Shown here: piece by piece, positions 25,767 to 32,938 of the stretch
Layout: the number at the start of each line of letters is the position of its first letter
Position numbering within the stretch: position 1 is the stretch's first letter
NCBI GenBank assembly: GCA_028293325.1
Contig: JAQGPA010000172.1
Coordinates: 1 to 42,555 of the forward strand
Length of the DNA stretch: 42,555 nt
Source: Pedosphaera sp.
GTDB taxonomy: Bacteria; Verrucomicrobiota; Verrucomicrobiia; Limisphaerales; Pedosphaeraceae
Direction: 5' to 3'
Translations under genes and position numbers: made by a program
Notes under the pieces: generated by a model
Databases searched by the model: none
What the model saw: only the letters and a program-made list of their open reading frames with translations
Told to the model about the DNA's origin: nothing

Positions 25767-26684
25767 ATGAAAATATTTAGTTTGTCGGTGGCCCTGACTG
25801 GCGCGCTTGTGTCGCCCGCCGTGGCCTGTGATTTGTGTTCGATTTATTCCGCCGAGCAGGCGACCGGCGAGATGGGTCGGGGATTTTTGGCGGGAGTCGC
25901 CCAGCAATACACGCACTTTGGCACCCTGCAGGATGAGAGTCAAAAGGTGCCCGGTAATGGCGAATACATTGACAGTTCCGTCACCCAATTGTTTTTGGGC
26001 TATAACGTCAACAATCGCTTTTCGCTGCAATTTAACGTGCCGATCATCTATCGCGCGTACGGGTCGGCCACCACCCACAAGACGGTTTCCGGCATTGGCG
26101 ATGTCTCATTAATCGGAAACGTTGTGGCCTACCGAAAGCTGAAGGAAGACTTCACTTTCAGCTGGAGCGTGTTGGGCGGCGTCAAATTCCCGACCGGCAA
26201 TCCGAACCATCTTTTGGATCCCGACTCCAGCCTTCCCGACGGCATCGGTGGGCATGATATTGCCCTTGGCTCCGGGTCGTATGATGTGCTGATCGGCACC
26301 AGTGTGTATTCCAGATGGAAGCGGACGTTCGCATCGGCGAACCTGCAATACGCCATTCGCAGCCAGGGCGCTTTCGGCCATCAATATGCCAATGACCTCA
26401 CCTGGTCGGGTGGACCGGGCGTTTACCTCGCGCTTACCCACAGTTACACCCTCGCATTACAAGCTGCCATCTCCGGCGAGACCAAGGGCAAGGATACGTT
26501 TTCCGGCGTGCCGGACAACGATTCAGCCGAGACCATTGTCTATGCCGGTCCGCAGCTCAACTTTACCTGGTCAAATAAATTGAGCGCACAAGTGGATGTG
26601 GGTCTGCCGGTGAGTATTTACAACAGCGGACTGCAGGTCGTTTCCGATTATCGGGTGCGCGCCGCCGTCACCTGGCGCTTCTAA
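25767..26684 (+). CDS. Outer-membrane beta-barrel protein, transporter-like
   Basis: This 305-residue exported protein has a signal peptide (MKIFSLSVALTGALVSPAVA) and then CDLC (C21, C24). The rest is a series of amphipathic beta strands (FLGYNVNNRFSLQFNVPII, FTFSWSVLGGVKFPTG, LSAQVDVGLPVSIY) ending in a terminal Phe (VTWRF), the usual signal for outer-membrane insertion. It resembles the barrel proteins often annotated as transporter or MetA-pathway-like. The ATG at 25767 is preceded by GGAG at six bases, one of the clearest ribosome-binding sites in the window. A longer in-frame start at 25653 would spoil the signal peptide. Its cargo is unknown, and neighbouring cysteine motifs hint at metals. 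Confidence 0.75.
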   Translation: MKIFSLSVALTGALVSPAVACDLCSIYSAEQATGEMGRGFLAGVAQQYTHFGTLQDESQKVPGNGEYIDSSVTQLFLGYNVNNRFSLQFNVPIIYRAYGSATTHKTVSGIGDVSLIGNVVAYRKLKEDFTFSWSVLGGVKFPTGNPNHLLDPDSSLPDGIGGHDIALGSGSYDVLIGTSVYSRWKRTFASANLQYAIRSQGAFGHQYANDLTWSGGPGVYLALTHSYTLALQAAISGETKGKDTFSGVPDNDSAETIVYAGPQLNFTWSNKLSAQVDVGLPVSIYNSGLQVVSDYRVRAAVTWRF

Positions 26685-26687
26685 GAT

Positions 26688-26868
26688 TAGAGCATTGACA
26701 GAAATGATGTAGCGCGGCGGAGCGAGGATTTTTGACTTTGGGCGAGGCTTTGGCGAGGGAGCACGCCCAAGGTGGCCTGTGACCGAGCCGAAACGAAGCC
26801 AAAAGTCAAAAAGACCGCTTCCCTCTCTAACTTTTCCGCCGCGCTACAGCATTTATGGAACTGCTCTA
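26688..26868. repeat. 181-bp imperfect palindrome, MITE-like intergenic element
   Basis: The outer arms begin TAGAGCA (26688-26694) and end TGCTCTA (26862-26868). They extend inward through TGTAGCGCGGCGGA (26708-26721) and its exact complement (26835-26848), and further through TTTTTGACTTTGG and CCAAAAGTCAAAAA. With mismatches, nearly the whole element is self-complementary. It begins three bases after the stop of the barrel gene. Open frames inside it have no coding character. This form fits a non-autonomous miniature inverted-repeat element or a REP/REPIN-type sequence, and it could also act as a transcription terminator. Confidence 0.7.
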
Positions 26869-26873
26869 GGGGT

Positions 26874-26955
26874 GCAGCACTTGATGCGGCCATGCCCGCC
26901 AGCCGGTTGATGAACTTCGGCTGGCCGGTTTTGGCCATGACTCCATCAATGCTGC
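26874..26955. repeat. Second adjacent stem-loop element (82 bp)
   Basis: GCAGCA (26874-26879) pairs with TGCTGC (26950-26955) and TTGATG (26881-26886) with CATCAA (26944-26949). An inner 8-bp helix, GCCAGCCG (26898-26905) with CGGCTGGC (26918-26925), closes a 12-base loop. It lies five bases beyond the 181-bp palindrome. The pairing was found by eye. It may belong to the same mobile unit or be a structured RNA or terminator. Confidence 0.45.
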
Positions 26956-27230
26956 ATCTCTCTCCTCTTCAAAAAAGCTTTACTTAAACGGGCAACTTTG
27001 TTAGCATCTTTTCAAAGGTGCGGGACTCCAGTTAAGGGGCTAATGAATTCTTTTCTTGTTCATTTTTAGACCTTTTTCTCATTTAAATCCCGCGTAAGAA
27101 CCAGTGAGGGCTATGATGCTTTCTATCATATAAACCTCGAATTCAATAGGCGGGAATTTCCCTGTTCATTTTGCATTACTTTTGTGGCGATGACGCCCCT
27201 GGCTGGACCATCAAAACCAACCAAAAATTC
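26956..27230. other. AT-rich non-coding stretch upstream of the EXORDIUM-like gene
   Basis: Together with the two palindromes this makes more than 500 bases without a gene. This part is clearly richer in A and T than the surroundings and has several TTTT runs. It presumably contains the promoter of the next gene. I could not identify a convincing -35/-10 pair, a riboswitch or a small gene in it. Confidence 0.4.
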
Positions 27231-28079
27231 ATGAAAAATACAAAAGCATCCAGCAGCAAGGTCAAAAACTTCGAACCCGGCGAGCACATCCGTGTCGTGC
27301 CGCTACACCATCCCAAGCCCTCGGTTTCCATTGATGAGCAGAGCCAGCGTCGGCGCGAAGGTGACGACCATGAACTATTCGACGGCAAGCCGCACCCGGC
27401 GTCGGCAAATGCGAAGTTAACTTATCGGAATGGTCCGCTCCTGGAAAACGCCCAGGTCTTTACTGTTTTCTGGGGGAACCTTTGGGGCGGCACTCCCATC
27501 TCGAAGGACATCATGAACAAGCTGAACCAGTTCTTTGCCGATATTCTGGTCAGCCCACTCATCGACCAGCTAGCGGAATACAATGTGTCCGGCAAGGCCA
27601 TTGGCCACGGTACGCTCACCGGCACAAATTTGATCAACGCCAATGCCCCCGTGGGCAGCGTCACCGATTCGATGATCAAAAAACAGCTCAAGAAATGGAT
27701 CCAGACCAAGACAGTCCCCAAAAACACCAAGAATACCCTCTACTTCATCTATCTGGATCCGGGGGTCATTTCCATCTTGAGCGGCAGCAAGTCGTGCCAG
27801 AACTTCTGCGGTTATCACAACAACGTCGGCAACGTTTACTACGCCGTAATGCCCTATCCCACTTGCAGCGGTTGTCTGGGTGGCATGACGGCGTTCGATG
27901 CCCTCACCGGGACCAGCTCCCATGAATTGTGTGAAGCCATCACCGACCCCGTCCCCGGTGCCGGTTGGTATGACGACGTTAACGGTGAAATCGGGGACAT
28001 CTGCGCGTGGAACTTCAAGAAAGTGGATGGCTACACCGTGCAACTCGAGTGGTCGAACGAGCAAGGCAAATGCGTATAG
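27231..28079 (+). CDS. EXORDIUM / phosphate-induced-protein-1-like protein with HELCE motif
   Basis: The ordered landmarks of this 282-residue protein resemble plant EXORDIUM (Phi-1) proteins and their microbial relatives. These are LTYRNGPLL followed by VFTVFWGN, a central SDS-like segment with two KK-rich helices, LYFIYLDPGV, CQNFCGYHN, and then TSSHELCEAITDP with WYDDVNGEIGDICAW. The SHELxEAxTDP segment resembles a zinc-peptidase helix, although the third ligand position carries Glu (HELCE), not His. Plant members are extracellular and linked to growth and sugar or phosphate status; the bacterial role is unknown. No signal peptide is visible. I chose the ATG at 27231 over an in-frame TTG at 27171. 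An intrinsic terminator follows. This is a family-level resemblance, not a proven assignment. Confidence 0.7.
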   Translation: MKNTKASSSKVKNFEPGEHIRVVPLHHPKPSVSIDEQSQRRREGDDHELFDGKPHPASANAKLTYRNGPLLENAQVFTVFWGNLWGGTPISKDIMNKLNQFFADILVSPLIDQLAEYNVSGKAIGHGTLTGTNLINANAPVGSVTDSMIKKQLKKWIQTKTVPKNTKNTLYFIYLDPGVISILSGSKSCQNFCGYHNNVGNVYYAVMPYPTCSGCLGGMTAFDALTGTSSHELCEAITDPVPGAGWYDDVNGEIGDICAWNFKKVDGYTVQLEWSNEQGKCV

Positions 28080-28125
28080 ACAAATCCGGTTATTTGTTGA
28101 TTACCAAGATAACCCCTCCTTAACC

Positions 28126-28164
28126 TGCGCCGTCCCGCATCCTTGGGACGGCGCAAATCTTTTT
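28126..28164 (+). terminator. Intrinsic terminator of the EXORDIUM-like gene
   Basis: A perfect 11-bp stem, TGCGCCGTCCC (28126-28136) with GGGACGGCGCA (28145-28155), encloses an 8-base loop and is followed by AATCTTTTT. It lies 47 bases after the stop codon and fits Rho-independent termination well. Confidence 0.9.
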
Positions 28165-28295
28165 AATACTGATCTCTGTGCAAGCCAAGGCAGGCTGCGC
28201 GGCAAGCACTTACAAGGAAGTTCCGTTCAATTACCCCAAATTGCACCGTCTATTTTCTCCCTTTCAACTTTCGGTTTTTGGTTTACTTTGGCCCT

Positions 28296-29570
28296 GTGAC
28301 TTTACGGGAACAAATGACTGAACTGGCGAAGCAATCCAAGGCAGCCTCGCGCCAACTGGCCAAGCTCAGCACCGCTGATAAGAATACCTGCCTGCTCGCC
28401 ATGGCTGAGGCTTTGGAACGTCACGGCCCTAAAATCAAGGAGGCCAACCTTAAGGATATGGTAGCCTGCGCAGAGAGCGGACTTTCCGCCGCCATGCTCG
28501 ACCGCCTCCGATTGGATGAAAAAAGAATCACGACCATGGCCCGCGGATTGCGCGAAGTCGCCGCCCTGCCCGATCCGGTCGGAAGAATGCTGGACGAACG
28601 CATCCGTCCCAATGGACTAAAGCTCCAAAAAATCAGCACCCCCATTGGTGTCGTGGTCATCATCTATGAATCGCGGCCCAATGTCACCGCCGATGCCGCC
28701 AGCCTTTGCTTTAAATCCGGCAATGCCACCATTCTCCGCGGTGGCAAGGAAGCGATTCATTCCAATCAGGCCATTGCCCAAGTCATGCTCACGGCGGCGA
28801 AACAAAGCCTTTCCACTTTCCCGGAACACGCCATCCAGGTTGTGCAGACCACTGACCGCGATGCCATCAAGGAATTGCTCTCCCTCACCCAATATATTGA
28901 TCTCTGCATGCCCCGTGGCGGTGAAGGGCTGATCCGCGCGGTGGCCGAAAATTCTAAAGTGCCGGTCATCAAACATTACAAAGGCGTCTGTCACGTTTAT
29001 GTCGATGGCGAGGCGGACCTGAAAATGGCCGGGGAAATCATCCTCAATGCCAAGGTCCAGCGACCCGGCGTCTGTAACGCCATTGAAACATTGCTGGTGG
29101 ATCGGAGCATTGCGCCGAAATTCCTGCCCCTCATGGCGCAAAAATTAGTTGAGAAAAAGGTGGAACTCCGCGTCGATGACGCCACGCGAGCCATTTTAAC
29201 CCCGTCCATTTCCAATTTGAAATCCGCCACCGAGGACGACTGGTATGCTGAGTACATGGATCTCATCCTCGCAGTGCGCGTGGTGGATGGTGTCACGCAG
29301 GCGATCGACCATATCAATCATTACGGCTCCGCGCATTCGGACAGCATTGTGACTGGGAACGAACAGCGGGCGCGCCAATTTCTCGCGGAGACTGATTCCG
29401 CCACTGTCTATTGGAATGCCTCAACTCGTTTCACGGATGGCGGCGAATTTGGCATGGGTGCCGAAATCGGCATCAGCACGGATAAAATCGGTGCGCGGGG
29501 TCCCATGGGCCTGGAAGAATTGACCACCTATAAATGGCTCGGTATCGGTAACGGACAGGTGCGCAACTAA
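28296..29570 (+). CDS. proA: Gamma-glutamyl phosphate reductase
   Basis: ProA reduces gamma-glutamyl phosphate with NADPH to glutamate-5-semialdehyde in proline synthesis. The 424-residue aldehyde-dehydrogenase-fold protein has the catalytic cysteine C260 in QRPGVCNAIETLL. It also has PIGVVVIIYESRPNVTADA, GNATILRGGKEA and the C-terminal GGEFGMGAEIGIST and RGPMGLEELTTYKW blocks. The length matches E. coli ProA (417). I chose GTG 28296, which gives the family-like MTLREQMTELAKQSKAASR; ATG 28314 and TTG 28278 are in frame. proB is not adjacent. It is probably transcribed alone, with a terminator upstream. Confidence 0.95.
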   Translation: MTLREQMTELAKQSKAASRQLAKLSTADKNTCLLAMAEALERHGPKIKEANLKDMVACAESGLSAAMLDRLRLDEKRITTMARGLREVAALPDPVGRMLDERIRPNGLKLQKISTPIGVVVIIYESRPNVTADAASLCFKSGNATILRGGKEAIHSNQAIAQVMLTAAKQSLSTFPEHAIQVVQTTDRDAIKELLSLTQYIDLCMPRGGEGLIRAVAENSKVPVIKHYKGVCHVYVDGEADLKMAGEIILNAKVQRPGVCNAIETLLVDRSIAPKFLPLMAQKLVEKKVELRVDDATRAILTPSISNLKSATEDDWYAEYMDLILAVRVVDGVTQAIDHINHYGSAHSDSIVTGNEQRARQFLAETDSATVYWNASTRFTDGGEFGMGAEIGISTDKIGARGPMGLEELTTYKWLGIGNGQVRN

Positions 29571-29724
29571 GGTGCTGCCGGCGTGATGCGATAAATTAGG
29601 CAACCTTTGGCCTTGGTTAATAATCAGAACTTAAACCGAATGCTTATGAGAACGCTTTACCTTCCGACCCACGCGCCGCGTTCCATCTAAGCCCTTGCCG
29701 TTTGTGAACGTCATTTCCACCCCC

Positions 29725-31038
29725 ATGCAAAACACCGCCGCGGATCGCGCCCGTTTTATTCGCAATAACCTGCCCGCCGCCGGGTTGTTTGCCGGTCACG
29801 ATTGGCGCATCAGTCCCACGCCCTTTCACCTGGGCGCCGAGCTGGTGAAAGATCTCGAGAAACTGGGGCGCATTTTCCTGCAATTCAACAAGGCGGTGAA
29901 CCGGCTTTATCGACTCAGCATCGACGGCAAACAGCCTCCTTGGGTGGCGGCCTGGCTGGATCAAGGCAAACCGGATGAACTCATCGCGTTGCAAAGGTCG
30001 GCCACGTTAAAAAATGAATGGCCGCGGGTGATTCGCCCGGATCTATTGTTGACGGATGGCGGCCTCAGCATCACGGAATTAGACAGCGTCCCCGGCGGCA
30101 TCGGTCTGACCGCCTGGTTGAACCAGACCTATTCCCAATTGGGCAGTGAGGTCATCGGCGGCGCGGACGGAATGTTGCGCGGTTTCGCGAGCATCTTCGG
30201 GGCTGCTCCCCACGTGCATATTGTCGTCTCGGAAGAGTCTGCCACTTACCGTCCGGAAATGGACTGGGTGGCCCGTCAGCTGGATGGGTCTCGTTTCAAG
30301 ACTCAGGACGCCAGCTTCAAACAACCCGCGGACGGTGATGCGGTATATCGATTCTTTGAGTTATTCGACGCGCCCAACGTGCCGGCGGCGAGCACGTTTT
30401 TTGAATATGCGCGGGAGAAACGCATTCGTCTTACGCCGCCGCCCAAACCGATCTTTGAAGAGAAAATGCTCTTCGCGCTTCTCTGGAACCGGAACCTCCA
30501 CAGTTTTTGGCGTCAGGAATTAGGTGAGAGTTTTTTCAATCGATTGCTTGAGCTGGTTCCATACAGTTGGCTGGTGGATCCAACTCCCCTGCCCCCGCAG
30601 GGTGCCATCCCCGAACTCAATCTGACCGACTGGAATCAACTCAAGGGGCTGTCGCAAAAGGAACGTGAACTGATCCTGAAAGTTTCCGGATTCTCTCCCA
30701 AAGCCTGGGGCGCCCGCGGCGTTTATCTTGGGAACGACCTTTCGCACGCGGAATGGTCGGAGGCGGTGGACACCGCGCTGACGAGTTTCCCCACCTCGCC
30801 GTACATCCTGCAACGATACGAAAAGCCAAGTCTGGTCAATTTTCAGTGGTTTGACTTCGAGCAAAACCAACTGGTGCCGATGCCCGGCCGTGTGCGCTTG
30901 TGCCCCTATTACTTCGTTTCCGGCGAAGGCGATGCCGCCCGGACTGAGCTTGGGGGTGTGCTGGCCACCATCTGCCCGGCGGATAAGAAGATCATTCACG
31001 GCATGCCGGAAGCTGTTTTTGCCCCCGGCGCAGTTTAA
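29725..31038 (+). CDS. Conserved hypothetical protein, possibly ATP-grasp-like
   Basis: This cytosolic protein of 437 residues has no signal peptide or membrane segment. I do not recognise it firmly. The segment RPDLLLTDGGLSITELDSVPGG, then GIGLTAWLN, recalls the pre-ATP-grasp region of glutathionylspermidine-synthase-like and circularly permuted ATP-grasp proteins. The late stretch SPYILQRYEKPSLVNFQWFD resembles their ATP-grasp end. If so it would ligate a carboxylate to an amine or thiol using ATP, but no nucleotide-binding residues can be assigned with confidence. Possible starts are ATG 29725 (used here), GTG 29704 and TTG 29695; none has a good ribosome-binding site. It is separated from proA by 154 bases and from the tRNA by 66. 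Confidence 0.7.
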   Translation: MQNTAADRARFIRNNLPAAGLFAGHDWRISPTPFHLGAELVKDLEKLGRIFLQFNKAVNRLYRLSIDGKQPPWVAAWLDQGKPDELIALQRSATLKNEWPRVIRPDLLLTDGGLSITELDSVPGGIGLTAWLNQTYSQLGSEVIGGADGMLRGFASIFGAAPHVHIVVSEESATYRPEMDWVARQLDGSRFKTQDASFKQPADGDAVYRFFELFDAPNVPAASTFFEYAREKRIRLTPPPKPIFEEKMLFALLWNRNLHSFWRQELGESFFNRLLELVPYSWLVDPTPLPPQGAIPELNLTDWNQLKGLSQKERELILKVSGFSPKAWGARGVYLGNDLSHAEWSEAVDTALTSFPTSPYILQRYEKPSLVNFQWFDFEQNQLVPMPGRVRLCPYYFVSGEGDAARTELGGVLATICPADKKIIHGMPEAVFAPGAV

Positions 31039-31063
31039 TCGGAATAATAAGCAGGAAAAGAGC

Positions 31064-31093
31064 TTGCGCAGACAGACAACCTGCAAGTATATT
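31064..31093 (+). promoter_or_regulatory. Promoter of the initiator tRNA gene
   Basis: TTGCGC (31064-31069) and TATATT (31088-31093) are separated by 18 bases. Transcription would start near 31100, a few bases before the mature tRNA 5' end at 31105. Confidence 0.6.
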
Positions 31094-31104
31094 GTTTTCG
31101 TGAT

Positions 31105-31181
<77 letters not shown>

Positions 31182-31187
31182 ATTTCG

Positions 31188-31223
31188 AAGTCCCTTGATC
31201 GTTGATCGAGGGACTTTTCTTTT
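31188..31223 (+). terminator. Intrinsic terminator of the tRNA gene
   Basis: AAGTCCCTTGATC (31188-31200) pairs with GATCGAGGGACTT (31204-31216), a 13-bp stem with one G-U pair and a 3-base loop, followed by TTCTTTT. It begins seven bases after the tRNA CCA. Confidence 0.9.
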
Positions 31224-31259
31224 ATGGATATGAACTATTCGATTTACGCACTTAAGTGC

Positions 31260-31341
31260 CTCGCTGCCGGGTGTTTCAGCGAGTTCAGCGCTCATAATCC
31301 CGCGTGCGGGACCGCAGGTTCAAATCCTACCCCCGCAACCA
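31260..31341 (+). pseudogene. Decayed partial copy of the initiator tRNA gene
   Basis: The last 26 bases (T arm, acceptor 3' strand and CCA) match the intact tRNA just upstream. TCAGCGCTCATAA (31285-31297) matches its anticodon region with one inserted base. In front is a hairpin, CTCGCTG (31260-31266) with CAGCGAG (31277-31283), in the place of the D arm. The 3' half of the anticodon stem is replaced by a CCCGC/GCGGG hairpin (31299-31310). No 5' acceptor strand exists, and the T stem has a mismatch. It cannot form a normal tRNA. Its own terminator-like hairpin follows, so the duplication seems to have included the terminator. Confidence 0.7.
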
Positions 31342-31347
31342 ATTTCG

Positions 31348-31390
31348 AAATCCCTGACTTGCCTTGATGGCAATTTGGGGATTTTCGTTT
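31348..31390 (+). terminator. Terminator-like hairpin after the tRNA pseudogene
   Basis: AAATCCC (31348-31354) pairs with GGGATTT (31378-31384), and inside it TTGCC (31359-31363) pairs with GGCAA (31369-31373). TTCGTTT overlaps and follows the stem. It is a diverged counterpart of the terminator behind the intact tRNA. Confidence 0.6.
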
Positions 31391-31470
31391 CCCGATACAG
31401 CTTAAAACCCGCGCTTGGCAACCGAGCCTCATTGACTTACAAGTCCATTGTATTCGCTGCCGAATACAGG

Positions 31471-32934
31471 ATGAGATCGCTTGAAATTTCTCTATTGTTG
31501 GTCAATTTGCCCATCCTCTTATGGGGACTCTTGGCGCGACGCCGCAAACCGGTCTGGCTTGGCGTATTCTCCTGGCTCGGACTAATCCTGCTAATCTTTC
31601 ACCTGCAGTTGGAGGGTTATCGTTGGCAGATGATGCCAGCCTACTTCGCTACCGGATGCCTGTGCCTTGCAAACTTAATTTCTTTTTTCCGGCGCGACAG
31701 TTTAAGCCCGCCGCACCGCGCGCTCACAAAGTTGGGCAATCTCTTTGGTCTCGGACTCCTTGGCATTGCCGGCATGCTTTCCATTCTGTTGCCAGTCTTT
31801 CAATTCCCCGCTCCCACCGGCCCGTGCCGGGTTGGCACCACGGTCTTGCATTTGGTGGACAATTCCCGTGCTGAAACCTTCTCAAAAAATCCCAAAGACC
31901 ACCGGGAACTGATGGTCCAAATTTGGTACCCTGCCGAACCAGCAGCGGATGCCAAGCCTCAGTATTATCTTTCAAATCTGGCCGGCGCGAAATCTCCGAA
32001 CCTCAATCAACAAGTCATGGGCTTTCGTTTCAGTCATTTGGACCAGGTGCAAACCCACTCTTATCCCGATGCTCCTTTATCCCAGTCAAAGCAGAAATAT
32101 CCCATCCTCGTTTTCTCGCCCGCCTGGAGCGGTTCACGCATCCAAAATACCTTTCAGATGGAGGAACTGGCCAGCCACGGTTTTGTGGTGGCTGGAATCG
32201 ACCATACCTATTGCACCGGCGTGACGGTGTTTCCGGATGGCCGGGTTCTTTATTCTGATCCCAGCCTCGACCTCGACTTCTCCACCGATGAAGCTGTACA
32301 GAAATACATTCATACGGCCGCTGAACAAGCCCGCGTGCGAGCAGAGGATGCGCGGTTTGTCCTGGATCAATTGGAACAATTGAATGTAACGGATCCACGC
32401 GGCGTCTTTACCGGCCGCTTGGACGTCACGCGGGTCGGAATACTTGGACATTCATTTGGCGGCACCGTCGCTGCCGAGGCGTGTTGGCTCGACAAACGAT
32501 TCAAGGCCGGACTTAACATGGATGGAATGCTGTTCGGTGATGCCGTCGAATCTGGCGTGGCTCAGCCGTTCATGTTTATGAACAGCGACGATTTGCCGCC
32601 CACCCCTGCGGAAATGGCCCGGTCCAGTTCCGCAAAACTGGACGCCAGAAGTTTCCGGGTTCAGGATGAATATTTGGCGCGCAACGGCGGTTACGACCTC
32701 ACCTTTGACAATACAAAACATGCAAACTTCACCGATACGGCTCTTTTCTCCCCGTTCCGGCGATTCACTGGCAGCGGTTCCATCAACGCCCGGCGTTGTC
32801 AGCGCATCGTGAATGATTACTGCCTGGCATTTTTTGAGAGCGAGCTTAACGGCACCATCTCCCCTTTGCTCAACGGTCCGGCTGCGGCTTATCCGGAAGT
32901 CCAATTCAAAAAGCACTCCAACCAGCGGCCCTGA
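31471..32934 (+). CDS. Membrane-anchored PAF-acetylhydrolase-like alpha/beta hydrolase
   Basis: From the ATG at 31471 the protein has 487 residues. The first roughly 110 contain four hydrophobic helices. The rest is an alpha/beta hydrolase of the platelet-activating-factor acetylhydrolase (type II) family. Visible marks are LMVQIWYPAEP, PILVFSPAWSGSR (oxyanion region), AGIDHTYCTG and the nucleophile elbow GHSFGG with S328. The likely Asp is D351 (NMDGM), with a catalytic His in TKHANFTD. Members hydrolyse short or oxidised acyl chains of phospholipids or other esters. The active domain probably faces one side of the inner membrane. An in-frame TTG at 31375 lies inside the upstream terminator and is unlikely. 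It converges with the next gene, with a 4-base gap. Confidence 0.85.
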   Translation: MRSLEISLLLVNLPILLWGLLARRRKPVWLGVFSWLGLILLIFHLQLEGYRWQMMPAYFATGCLCLANLISFFRRDSLSPPHRALTKLGNLFGLGLLGIAGMLSILLPVFQFPAPTGPCRVGTTVLHLVDNSRAETFSKNPKDHRELMVQIWYPAEPAADAKPQYYLSNLAGAKSPNLNQQVMGFRFSHLDQVQTHSYPDAPLSQSKQKYPILVFSPAWSGSRIQNTFQMEELASHGFVVAGIDHTYCTGVTVFPDGRVLYSDPSLDLDFSTDEAVQKYIHTAAEQARVRAEDARFVLDQLEQLNVTDPRGVFTGRLDVTRVGILGHSFGGTVAAEACWLDKRFKAGLNMDGMLFGDAVESGVAQPFMFMNSDDLPPTPAEMARSSSAKLDARSFRVQDEYLARNGGYDLTFDNTKHANFTDTALFSPFRRFTGSGSINARRCQRIVNDYCLAFFESELNGTISPLLNGPAAAYPEVQFKKHSNQRP

Positions 32935-32938
32935 ATTT

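Noticed and set aside
26687..26987. Short open frames inside the palindromic elements
   Set aside because: Their sequence is explained by the inverted repeats. They lack ribosome-binding sites and protein-like composition.
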